Assembly: GCA_018873245.2 (NCBI GenBank)
Contig: JAEMBT020000005.1
Location: 13,716,001 to 13,780,000, forward strand
Source of the DNA: Archegozetes longisetosus
Lineage: Eukaryota > Arthropoda > Arachnida > Sarcoptiformes > Trhypochthoniidae
Direction of reading: 5' to 3'
Length of the DNA: 64,000 bases
Under the pieces are notes generated by a model. That model saw only the letters and a list, made by a program, of their open reading frames with translations, did not search any database and was not told the DNA's origin. Within the stretch, counting starts at the first letter, position 1, and every line of letters begins with the position of its first letter. Positions 11,475-21,071 of the stretch are shown one piece after another. Made by a program: the position numbers and the translations under genes.

Positions 11475-11760
11475 ACGAGTATCTCGAGAACTACTTGAGA
11501 TAATTGATCAATTGAGATATCAAAGTGCTAAGTTCAACGTCCTGAGTCCAATGTTATATCACTTGGCAGAGTCGACCACTTCCGTCGGGAGTTGGCCGGA
11601 AGTGGCCAAGTTCGAGTAAGAAGTGGTCAAGTGTGGTGTCAAAATGTTCAGCTCGACGAACTGAATCCAATGACGCACCACGCTTGGAGGTGGGCGTCGG
11701 AAAACCCCTTGGACCCATTAGCCCTATTCACTTTTGCCCGATAACCCCTTTTGTTTCTAA
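11475..11760. repeat. Dispersed repeat family, copy 1
   Basis: Contains two diverged tandem halves with the marker phrases ATCTCGAGAACTACTTGAGA, CAAAATGTTCAGCTCGACG and CCTTGGACCCATTAGCCC. Related phrases recur at about 50220-50300, 54960-55010 and 55500-55740. GC-richer than the surroundings. No terminal repeats or coding sequence were recognised. Confidence 0.55.
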
Positions 11761-11932
11761 GAGATTTAATATTTATCAAAAAAAGATAAATAAATAAAAT
11801 TCTTTTATTATTTTCTTTATAAATAAACACAGTTTTAGTGTTTTTAAAGTGATTTTTAGATATAACGCCTAAAGAGCACTCTACAGCTCTTTTGCGCTAT
11901 TTAGCGCCAAAAGAGTCACTGCGAATATTAAT

Positions 11933-12758
11933 TATGAATATAAATGAGTAGAAAATATTCATGTATTAATATTTGCGAGCATTCTTTTATTGCGTTTATA
12001 TTTACTCTAAGTTTAAACTAAGGACAAAAAAATGAAAACATTGATAGTATAAAACCCAAATTTTAAATATTCAAAACAAATTTAAAAATACTACTTTTTA
12101 TGTGCTTCTTTGACATGGTTTTATACTTATCAAAGCAAAATAAACAGTTTGATAGCAATCAACAGATTTAGGTAAACGCTTAAACACTAATAAGTCAATA
12201 GAAAATAACAAGGCTAAAAACATCTGATTAAACACTAAATTTTCCAGATTCATTTTAATTAATATTTGAGCTCAATTTTGAAATTTTAAAAGATATAACT
12301 TTTAAATCATATTAGTTTAGTTATGAGAAATATTTAATCATACTTTTTTGAGTAATTGAAAAAGATTTTTAGTTTTTACACTTACTAATTTGGCTTAACT
12401 CCTATTTACAGTATATCGTTTCAAAAACTTTAAAAATTTATTACATCAATCATAAAATATATTTTATGCAGAACATGAAGTGTGTATTCGAAACTTATAT
12501 TTTCAGAACTCGTGCTCTTCATAACTCTGAAAAATAGAAGGCATTTTCTAAAATCTAAACTAACAATAGAAAAACAGAGAAATTAAACTTTTCAGCTAAA
12601 CTGACTGACTAAAATGACATTCTGCAAAACTGACTTCTGCGAAACTAACTCCTATGGTTTTCAATACCTTCTCTTATCTTTTCTTCCTTTAACTTCTGAT
12701 AATCTTCTGAATATTCCTGGAATGTCGACAATCACTCAAATATTAGGGGTACCATTTA
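11933..12758. other. Non-coding AT-rich stretch
   Basis: No supported gene. A 61-codon open frame at 12614 has no domain and lies outside any recognised unit. Confidence 0.4.
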
Positions 12759-13147
12759 TTAGGTTGTCCGGATCAAAACTTGTTTTTTTAATTTTTTAAT
12801 ATCTCAAAAATTAGTGAACAGATTCAAATGAAATTTTAGTACATCATTCCTGATTAGTTAAGGTATTCACCCTCATTCTCAATGACCCGTTCCCATCGAT
12901 CTTCATGGATGTCCGTTACAGTCCTGTTGAGGAGGACTCCCGAATTTGATGAAAACTCGTTGTTCATAGTCAGTAACTGATTTCTGGAGCTCTGGACGAT
13001 TCATTTTTTCACTCAAATTAAATTCAATGTTTTTTCTATATTTAATAAGTATTCAACTAAATAATTACAAGATGGCACTGAAAAATAATGAGTACTTTAA
13101 AAGTTATAGCCCAAAATGTAATACAACTTTTGATCCGGACAACCTAA
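12759..13147 (-). mobile_element. Internally deleted mariner element
   Basis: The ends are inverted copies of TTAGGTTGTCCGGATCAAAA (12759 onward and, reversed, to 13147), the classic TTAGGTTG mariner terminus, flanked on both sides by TA (12757-12758 and 13148-13149). The minus strand at about 12850-12990 keeps a decayed piece resembling a mariner transposase C-terminus (a DRWERVIENEGEY-like phrase). At 389 bp it has lost most of the transposase. Confidence 0.8.
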
Positions 13148-13297
13148 TAATTACCACGCATTTTTTTATATATAATTATAGTGTTGTCTACGGAGGGAAA
13201 GCATTTGTTTACAAATAGTTTCTGTTTCTCAATTGAAAGTAGATATATTTGACTTGAATTTATTGCAAAAAAGTAATTTCTAAATTGTGTCCAAACA

Positions 13298-13525
13298 ATG
13301 TCCGATTACATTCCCGATAAGAGTCATGTCAAACAATGTTTGATGTATGAATTCGATCACGGATCAAATGCCACTGTGGCCACCAATTATACCTGTGGAA
13401 CCTACAGCCAAATGATAAGTGTCCGACAATCTCAGAAATGGTGTAGTCGGTTCCGCTCCAATGATCGTAGTCCCAAAGACCACCCGAGACCTAGCCGACA
13501 AATCTTAGTGGACAATAATGTTTAG
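13298..13525 (+). pseudogene. Mariner transposase N-terminal DNA-binding fragment
   Basis: An open frame of 75 codons resembles the N-terminal helix-turn-helix of mariner/SETMAR-type transposases: HVKQCLMYEFDHGSNATVAT, then WCSRFRSNDRSPKDHPRPSR, matching the family's W-F-x-R-F-R-S-G-D-x-x-x-x-D-x-P-R-x-G-R-P box. It ends in TAG with no second helix-turn-helix and no DDE domain. No TTAGGTTG ends were found around it, so it is a fragment separate from the deletion derivative 150 bp upstream. Confidence 0.65.
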
Positions 13526-13680
13526 ACAAAATTCGGTCGAAAGATGGGGAGTTATCATCATCGAGATGACGATTATATAGTTGATTGAACTTTTGTAACT
13601 TTTTAAAAGATAAAATTTAGCTTTTGTTATAGTATGCGCTGTAATTGAATGATACCCCTAAGTATACAATGCATTTTCCC

Positions 13681-13914
13681 TTAAATCGACTTCTTATAAC
13701 TTGAGAATGCTAAAACAACAGAAGCTCTAAGCGCAGTGGCTAGCAATACTATAGTTATTGTTATCCATTGAGTCGTTGTAGTCCGTGTTTTATCTAACGA
13801 AGTGCTCGTGGATTTTGTAGTCGAAAGCATCGCATACAAAAAAATTTTACGGCCTGAAAAAATATTAAAAGCTATTTTTTGATATGATACCCTCGAGTAT
13901 AGATCTCTTTTCAA
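13681..13914 (-). CDS. Candidate C-terminal exon: Thr-rich stalk plus membrane helix
   Basis: The minus strand encodes STTKSTSTSLDKTRTTTTQW directly before a hydrophobic helix (ITITIVLLATALRASVVLAF) and a short basic end SSYKKSI. This looks like the end of a mucin-like type I membrane protein. No upstream exon was recognised, so it may be a remnant. Confidence 0.25.
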   Translation of the reverse strand: MKRDLYSRVSYQKIAFNIFSGRKIFLYAMLSTTKSTSTSLDKTRTTTTQWITITIVLLATALRASVVLAFSSYKKSI

Positions 13915-16730
13915 TTCTTAAAAACTTATGTATAAGATCTCAAATTAGTTTGGTACTCGAAGGGAATTATGTTACAAAGTAATTATCAATTTTTTCTAAG
14001 GCTGTATATTTTTTGACACGATATTTTCATATAAAAACTATTCATATTAATCTTGGATTCAAATTGTGTTGATTACAAAAAGAACTTAAGAATGTTTAAC
14101 TGTGAAACATCAATTTTTTGTTCACATTTGATCGCCTTTTAAGAGTGTTAAAATTCAAAGTAACAGACGAATCAATATATTAGTATTTCGTAAAACTTAT
14201 GACCGTATCTGCGAAAATAAGCTTTTCTGATCATTTTTAATGTTTCCGGGTTCTAGGAAAATGGCTAAAGTTGTAGCGGAAGTCCTTAGAGGAGTTTTTC
14301 ATTATAAAATTTTATTATTTTAGCGCAAAAAATTATATTGTTTTAAAATTATTTTTTTACGAATAAAATATTTTTTATCTTCTATGATCAATTTTTTACA
14401 GTTCTATCTTCTTAACAATAAAAGAACTTAAAATGAACGAAAGTGTTATCGAATAGAATGTTGGTATAATTGTAAATTTGAAGTCTGGTTTTGGCAAGAA
14501 TCGCATTCAAGTTTATTTTATTAGTGTCGTTAATCAACATTTTAGTGATACAGCTCTTTAAGTATAGATAAGTCAAGGAGCTTCTTGATAGCTTATCCTT
14601 CTGACAGTAATATGCAACTTCTCTAATATATAACCTAAAATTATTGTTAAAAGCTATATAAATCTGTATAAAACTGTATGAGAGCTTTATTGAATAAGGA
14701 TATTAGTTGTCAGAACTTCGAGTTTTTCTTAATCAATAAACTCCTTATTATTTTGTATTCTTAGAATGAAGTCAATTTCTTCCTCTCCGAAAATAGTTCT
14801 CGAAACATTATTACTATTGCACCAGATATTACAATTTCTGGTCTCAAGTCAACTGATCAACTCAGTCATGAATCCCTAGAGATAGCACTTTTCGTGACCG
14901 GATACATCGTACCTATCGCTAACTAAATAATCTATAATTGCTGTGATAGATAAAGAAGATTATAATTTCATTATTTGAATCATTGATTATTATAGGCTTA
15001 CAGAATGTGATGAACTCATAGTTTCAGTTAAATAAAAAAATTCAGTAACAAATTTTTAGCTTTCTATAATTGCTTTTGGAGCTTCATATTTTCAGATAAA
15101 TGATTCAAAATTGAAACATCAATTAATATGAGAACATGAAAAAATTTATAAATCGATTCTAGAACATACAATTGATGACAATAATTTGACATCTCCGTAA
15201 ATTTTTGTTGGATTGTTAAATCTTTAATCAATTGTTGAGTCTTGTATTAAGAGGCAAGTTATGTGAAAATCCTAAATTTTAGAATAATTAACATCTTTTT
15301 AAGTACTTTCCTTTCAATTGAAACTAAATTTTACATTTTATACACGAAGTATAAGTAGTTTAAACAATTATAATTATAACTTGAAATGAATCGAAACGGA
15401 TTTTCACAAAAATACTTCAAAACGGATTTACAAAACTATAAAGATTAAGGCTGATCGTAATTAGCGTTATTTTGGGCTAGTGTTCTAAACAGTCAGTAAA
15501 TAAAATTGTCATCCCATCCTACTCAAATTTACAATGTCCTCATACCATACTATCCCAACCCATTTCGCCATATACTAATCCCATTTCGACTTCACATTTC
15601 GGGTATTCATCTCATCCGACTCTATAGCAACTCACACTATGAATATCAAAACATTTTGTATTTGAAAACTTGAAGTTCCAAGTCTTGGAAGAAACCAATG
15701 CGAGGGGAAGAACTTTGGAGGAGAGAAGTTGATTACCACCAGATAATGTCAGTTATGGTTACTTATTGTTTATCAGAAGTAGTTTTAGAGAATAATCACT
15801 ACTGAAAACATTTAATCTTTGATTAATAAAACTTAGTTATAATGAGACATTCAGAATTTATGGCATTTGGTTATCTTATTTGTCCACCCCACTATTTCAT
15901 TCTTCTATTTTTCAATGCCAACCTAATTCGGCAACCATCTTTCACATTGCATTATATTCCATTAAGACGGATGGGATGAGATGGGATGGGATGAGATGGG
16001 AGTGACATTTTAGAAAGTTAGCATTCCATTTGGATCATTACTTTGAGCACAACTTAACAAGTTATTTATGAGCTTATCATTGCTAGAATCAAAGATTTTT
16101 TACAAATTCGAATGCAAGTTTCATTTTTTGAAAGTTATAATTTTTAATAACTATTGTAAAACGGTATAAAGAATTGATTTTTGAAATTTCAGAAGAGAGA
16201 ACAGTAAAATAATTATGTATTATTGAAAGCCTGTGTTTTGCAATCAAATTATTTAGAAAATTCATGTTTGATTTAATAAAAACTTTTGAAACAAACATTA
16301 TTTTTAAATAAGACATAAAATGATTACAAAGCATTTGTCAATATTTTTTGTTTCAAGTTTGAATTGATCGAAAAAATCTGAACGTAAGTTTAGTAGAAAT
16401 GAGAAAAAGTAGAAGATTTGAAGTAAGTCCAAATCAATGAAAAAGAAAATATAGAAATCAAATAATGTCTCAGTTTTTATCTCAATATATAGAAGCACTT
16501 CAGAAAATACTTTTGCCATTCGTGTCAATCAAAATTTTTATTAAGTCTAAGGTCCTTATTATACTATAGTTAAGATAAGTGACGTTAATCTAAGCGATGT
16601 TCACTATGAAAATCAGTGATATCCTGTTTATTGAAATTGATCAATAAGACCACTGGTTGTTAATCCATTAAATTGTTACCACATTATCGCTAATTGCTCA
16701 ACTATTTCTTATCTAATTTATCAATAATAA
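13915..16730. other. Long intergenic stretch
   Basis: No gene recognised. A possible MITE-like pair of ends is present: TTGTCATCCCATCC at about 15507 and GGATGGGATGAGATGGGA repeats followed by GTGACATTTT at about 15968-16012, in opposite orientation. Two minus-strand open frames at 16089-16528 are low-complexity AT-driven frames. Confidence 0.35.
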
Positions 16731-16733
16731 GGC

Positions 16734-16741
16734 TTTATATA
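16734..16741 (+). promoter_or_regulatory. Possible TATA box for acid phosphatase 1
   Basis: TTTATATA lies 130 bp before the start codon at 16871. The distance would imply a leader of about 100 nt. Only a sequence match. Confidence 0.3.
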
Positions 16742-16870
16742 GTTTTACAAATACGTAGTCTACTTATCGGGACAATCATCGTATAAAATGCTTCAAACCT
16801 CATCTAAATTTTCAGCTTAGGTTTAGAAACGAGTCAACGCTGTAAATTCAAGTTAACAATAAGCTATAAG

Positions 16871-18034
16871 ATGAAAGTTCATGTTCTCGTAATTATTAAA
16901 ATTGTTTCATATCTAGCCATAAGTTATGCATCGGATCGATGGCCGAATCATGACATCTCGACTTTGAAACTTTTGCAAATAGTTCACAGACATGGGGATA
17001 GAAGTCCGACCGATTTTTCACCAAATGATCCCTTCAAGAATACTTCCTATTGGAGAGAAGGTATTGGAGAACTGACCACAAAAGGCAAATACCGAATGTA
17101 TAAGTTGGGAAAATTTATTAGAGATGAATATAATTCGTATTTGGGCGAAGAGTACAACCCGCGTGAAGTCTATGCCAGGAGCTCTTTATCTGATAGATGT
17201 ATAGAAAGTGTCTCTTGTTTATTATCTGGTGCTTATCCACCTAAACCTAAAGAATGGCAATGGAATAGTGGTTCGGATGCAGAATTGGGGCAATTATGGC
17301 AACCTTTTCCTATCCAGACATTTATGCCTAAACACGAAGATCTGGTACTGAATGAAGAAAAATATTGTCCTATAGTTGAGAAAGAGTTAGAAAAGATCTA
17401 TAATTCAGATCGTGTTAAGAAGTTCCTCGAAGAATACAGTGAACTATACAAGAACTTGTCTAATGTTGTCGGTTACAAAGTTGGAAGTATTTCAACTGGA
17501 CGCTCATTACACGGCACTCTTCAGATCGAAATGGACCACAACTACTACTGGTCTGATGTCTGGACTAAAGAACAAGAACAAAAAATAGTCGAACAGTTAT
17601 ATTTTTCTCATAGGATGTCTTATCGTATCAGTTGGGACAGTCCTATCATTAAGCGTATGAGAGCTGGAGGTCTAGTTAAGGAGTTAAATAAAAATTTTCA
17701 AAGTGTTCTGGATAAGAATAACAATAAAAAATTATATGTTTATTCAACGCATGACACACTACTGGCAGCTCTGATGCATGCTTTGAATATATTCAATGAT
17801 AATATGCCACCATTTGGTGCTACTCTATTTTTTGAATTACATCAAAATAAGAGTGTTGCAAATAATGACTATTTTGTTAAAGTTTTCTATCACAACGAAA
17901 CACTTACTGGTACTCCGCATACAATCCATTTGACTGATTGTGAGAATAAGATTGATTGTCCAGTTGTTGAGTATTTCGAGTCAACTAAACATTTAATTTA
18001 TTCTAATTTTGATAAAGAATGTAACGCTCCTTAA
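16871..18034 (+). CDS. Secreted histidine acid phosphatase 1
   Basis: A 387-residue intronless gene. Residues 1-20 form a signal peptide. The phosphatase motif RHGDRSP is at 40-46, with His41 the expected phospho-histidine nucleophile, and the second catalytic motif is His294-Asp295 in YSTHDTLLA. The family (prostatic/lysosomal acid phosphatase type) hydrolyses phosphomonoesters at acid pH in lysosomes or outside the cell. Several Asn-x-Ser/Thr sites and paired cysteines suit a secreted protein. There is no C-terminal anchor, unlike the neighbour at 19259. The length fits the family. AATAAA at 18177-18182 is a likely polyadenylation signal. Confidence 0.93.
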   Translation: MKVHVLVIIKIVSYLAISYASDRWPNHDISTLKLLQIVHRHGDRSPTDFSPNDPFKNTSYWREGIGELTTKGKYRMYKLGKFIRDEYNSYLGEEYNPREVYARSSLSDRCIESVSCLLSGAYPPKPKEWQWNSGSDAELGQLWQPFPIQTFMPKHEDLVLNEEKYCPIVEKELEKIYNSDRVKKFLEEYSELYKNLSNVVGYKVGSISTGRSLHGTLQIEMDHNYYWSDVWTKEQEQKIVEQLYFSHRMSYRISWDSPIIKRMRAGGLVKELNKNFQSVLDKNNNKKLYVYSTHDTLLAALMHALNIFNDNMPPFGATLFFELHQNKSVANNDYFVKVFYHNETLTGTPHTIHLTDCENKIDCPVVEYFESTKHLIYSNFDKECNAP

Positions 18035-19200
18035 TATTTAATACAATTTATCGTGATATAGTTTTAGATTCTTACCTAAATTAATAGCTATTTCAAACAT
18101 TTTTTCAGTTCAGAAGTAATGTTTTGAAGTTTTGTTAATCATAAAAATTAGATTGAGCTCATAATCCAACAGTATTAATAAATGTTATATATTAGTATGC
18201 AATTTCAAAGTTTACAGATTTTAACATTTCCTTCAATATAAATAATTGAGCTTATAAATTGAATCTATTTTGTTGATAATACCAATTGGTTGAGCTTTTG
18301 AAAATTATATTCCGAATAAAGCTTCGCTAAAGATATGTAAGGAAGCAGTTTTGCCAAACATATTAAACTTTCAAAAGTGCTTATCCAAAAGATAATTAAA
18401 CAGAAGCGACCAACAACTAAAGAGTCAATTGAGCAATAAGTCACTTCACTTTTATCTAGATTTATAAAAACCAAAAAATACGACAACAGCGTATGCCTCA
18501 AGTTTTAAAAGGTCTTAAAGATAGGAGTAATATCTGATTTGTCAATAGGAAAAAGTTCTAAGCACTCAATACAGATGTCAGATGTTATGTTGTTATGCAA
18601 ATCAAAGTGACGTTTAAACAAATATAAAGGTAGTTCTGTTCTAATTAAAAATGTTGCAGTGATCTAGTTGTGTTACACTGCTCTCAAACTAAAAAGCTGT
18701 CTGCAGGAAAAGATTTGCCAGTTTTTGCTGACATTCCATCGCAAAATACTGTTTAAACAAATAATTGAATATACATATCGAGAAAAAAGTTATCAACTTT
18801 TTCTACTTTCTGGAAAGTTCAAATAATTTTTTCTATTAGTTGAGTGCTAAAAACCCATTACAAGAGTTCGAATAACTCGAAAATAAAGGCACTGAAGCAT
18901 TAAATCAATTAATGCTTAGTATAGACCTGTGGCACAAGTTGCTAACCAACACTAAGATGATATTTAGAGCGAAAAATTGGTCTCTCACTCGATGTGTAAG
19001 TTTCGTAACTTGTTCATCACGATATTACTGAACCACTGCTCTCATATCTAGTTTGGTTTATCATTGATATCATTGAATTCAAGGATAGTATTCAAGTGTT
19101 TACATACTATTAATATTTTAAACACGACTGATGTCAAAATAAAATGAAGTAAACGAAAAAGTGAATCGAAACGTAGCTGTTTCAAAGTGAAAAATAGGTG
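18035..19200. other. Spacer between the two phosphatase genes
   Basis: AT-rich, with the downstream AATAAA of the first gene. The phrase CTGTTTAAACAAATAATT (about 18750) recurs at about 21638 and may be a short shared repeat. No gene recognised. Confidence 0.4.
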
Positions 19201-19210
19201 AAAAGTTAGT

Positions 19211-19218
19211 TATAAATA
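19211..19218 (+). promoter_or_regulatory. TATA box of acid phosphatase 2
   Basis: TATAAATA 41-48 bp before the ATG at 19259, a usual spacing for a transcript with a leader of about 15-20 nt. Confidence 0.5.
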
Positions 19219-19258
19219 GCTCGTCCTTAGAAAAAATCAAAGCTTTAAACTTTAAACT

Positions 19259-20584
19259 ATGTTTCATAATGAACTAAAAGTAACTTCAAGTTTAAAACTT
19301 TTACTACTTCTGTGTTTAATACCATCAGTATTTTTATGGTCAAATCACGACATATCGACTCTAAAGCTACTACAAGTAGTTCACAGACATGGAGACAGAG
19401 CTCCAATAAACTTCTCGCCAAACGACCCGTTCAGGAATGAGAGTCAGTACTGGTATGAAGGCATAGGAGAGTTGACTCTTAGAGGCAAATATCGAATGTA
19501 TAAATTGGGACAATTCATACGTAATCATTATAATCAATATTTGGGACAAAACTACTCCCCACGAGAAGTATATGTGAGAAGTTCTCTATCTTATCGATGC
19601 CTGGAAAGTGTATCATGCCTTTTAGCCGGTGCTTATCCACCAAATGCTAAACAATGGCAATGGAATAATGGATCTAATGCACAGTTAGGTCTTCATTGGC
19701 AGCCCTTCCCTATCGAGACTTTTATGCCTAAAATCAATGATAGTTTACTTGATGTGGATAAGGAGTGTCCGAATGCCGACAAGGAGATGGAGAAAATATT
19801 TAACTCTGAAAGAGTACTTGAATTTCTTGACCAAAATAAATTATTTTTGGACAGTTTGACAAACTATGTTGGGCTAAAAGTCAATACTTTGAAGTTAGCG
19901 AATAGACTATACGAAGACCTTCTAATTGAGTGGAATAAGGGCTACAAGTGGTCAGATATGGACATCTGGAGTACTGATTACGAGAAATTAGTTTTTGAAA
20001 AACTTTTACCGATCGCCAAGTTCTTATGGATTGTCGAATGGGATAATAGACTAATTGAGAGAACAAGAGCTGGAAATTTGATCAACCAATTAGCGATAAA
20101 TATTGAGGATGAAATTAACGGCAAAACTGATCATAATTTGAAAATGTTCTTGTACTCAACACACGATTCAATGTTAGCTGTTTTGATGCATGCTTTAAAT
20201 GTTTATAACAACGAATTGATACCATTTAGTGCTTCACTTCTGTTTGAATTACATCAGAAAAATGTGACAAATGATTATTTTGTTAGAATTTATTACCATA
20301 ACGAAACTCTGACTGACGAAAGTCCGTATTTACTGACTTTACCGGATTGTGATTATCTCTCAGACTGTCCGATAGAAAAGTTTTTTAATTTGACTAAAGC
20401 TTTGATACCTGAAGATTGGGATAAGGAGTGCGGTATTGATGGTGAAAAAGTTGATATTTTTGTTGTAAATATTGTTATTTTAGTGATTAATTTAGTTCTA
20501 GTATCTGTTTTAGTCGGACTTATTGTTTATAATATTTGTCTAGCAAAAAATAGATATTTTTATTCACAGATTAATGAAAATTAG
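19259..20584 (+). CDS. Membrane-anchored histidine acid phosphatase 2
   Basis: A 441-residue intronless paralog of the 16871 gene. It has an N-terminal hydrophobic signal segment (about residues 11-27), RHGDRAP at 43-49 with nucleophile His44, and the catalytic pair His302-Asp303 in YSTHDSMLA. Cysteines match the first copy (SLSYRCLESVSCLL and the Cys near the end of the enzyme domain). It continues past the end of copy 1 with a membrane helix at about 399-427 and a short tail, as in lysosomal-type acid phosphatases of animals, so it is probably held on a lysosomal or plasma membrane with the enzyme outside. A TATA box lies just upstream and AATAAA follows at 20641. Confidence 0.93.
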   Translation: MFHNELKVTSSLKLLLLLCLIPSVFLWSNHDISTLKLLQVVHRHGDRAPINFSPNDPFRNESQYWYEGIGELTLRGKYRMYKLGQFIRNHYNQYLGQNYSPREVYVRSSLSYRCLESVSCLLAGAYPPNAKQWQWNNGSNAQLGLHWQPFPIETFMPKINDSLLDVDKECPNADKEMEKIFNSERVLEFLDQNKLFLDSLTNYVGLKVNTLKLANRLYEDLLIEWNKGYKWSDMDIWSTDYEKLVFEKLLPIAKFLWIVEWDNRLIERTRAGNLINQLAINIEDEINGKTDHNLKMFLYSTHDSMLAVLMHALNVYNNELIPFSASLLFELHQKNVTNDYFVRIYYHNETLTDESPYLLTLPDCDYLSDCPIEKFFNLTKALIPEDWDKECGIDGEKVDIFVVNIVILVINLVLVSVLVGLIVYNICLAKNRYFYSQINEN

Positions 20585-20794
20585 GGAAAAAAATTATTGT
20601 TCAAAAGAATATGAAGTTATTTTGTTTAGACTTTTGATGAAATAAAAAATTGCAAAGTTTCATATAAACTTTAATTTGAAATTCGGAATGATCGCTCGTT
20701 TGGATAATGACAACAATTGTTCGGTTCAATAGATTTAGGAACAAAAGTATAGTCAAAATAACTTTTAACAAAACCATTATTTCAATTGTTTTAT

Positions 20795-21071
20795 TTATTT
20801 CAAACATACAGTCAATGTAATAGTGACTATAATGAGGACCACAATTATTGCCGAATCTTGTGTTGATACCAGAGTCAAAAGTTGCTCGCGATTAACGATA
20901 GAATCTAATAGACTACTAGAAATTGTCAAAACAATTTTCGATTCCTTAGGTTCATTTTTTCTAATGATTGATCCTTCAAATCTTTTAGAGGACTTTTTCA
21001 GTGGCTTTGCTTCTAGTTCTGAAACATTAATACTTCTTTTTGATCTCTTAATTGATATAATAGTTGATTGA
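20795..21071 (-). CDS. Candidate terminal exon of a small membrane protein
   Basis: The minus strand is open for about 90 codons without a starting Met: a Lys/Ser-rich stretch, then SIVNREQLLTLVSTQDSAII and a membrane helix (IVVLIIVTITLTV), ending CLK. A splice acceptor (TTGAG or TTACAG upstream) could open it. The NRE segment before a helix recalls the proteins at 8338 (DRE) and 49621 (NRE). No full gene could be assembled. Confidence 0.3.

Larger units (their letters stand above)
10537..11922. mobile_element. Non-autonomous DNA element with nested insertions
   Basis: A perfect 10-bp direct repeat GAATATTAAT flanks the unit (10527-10536 and 11923-11932). The ends are short inverted repeats around CTCTTTTGGCGCT. 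Inside lie a nested foldback MITE (10998-11153) and a member of a dispersed repeat family (about 11475-11760). No transposase was seen. The 8-10 bp duplication suits hAT or Mutator-like elements; assignment is open. Confidence 0.6.

Noticed and set aside
16089-16528. Two overlapping minus-strand frames of 81 and 74 codons
   Set aside because: Phe/Leu/Ile-rich low complexity in AT-rich sequence, no domain or regulatory context.
19881-20066. 61-codon minus-strand frame
   Set aside because: Antisense to the intact acid phosphatase 2 coding sequence.
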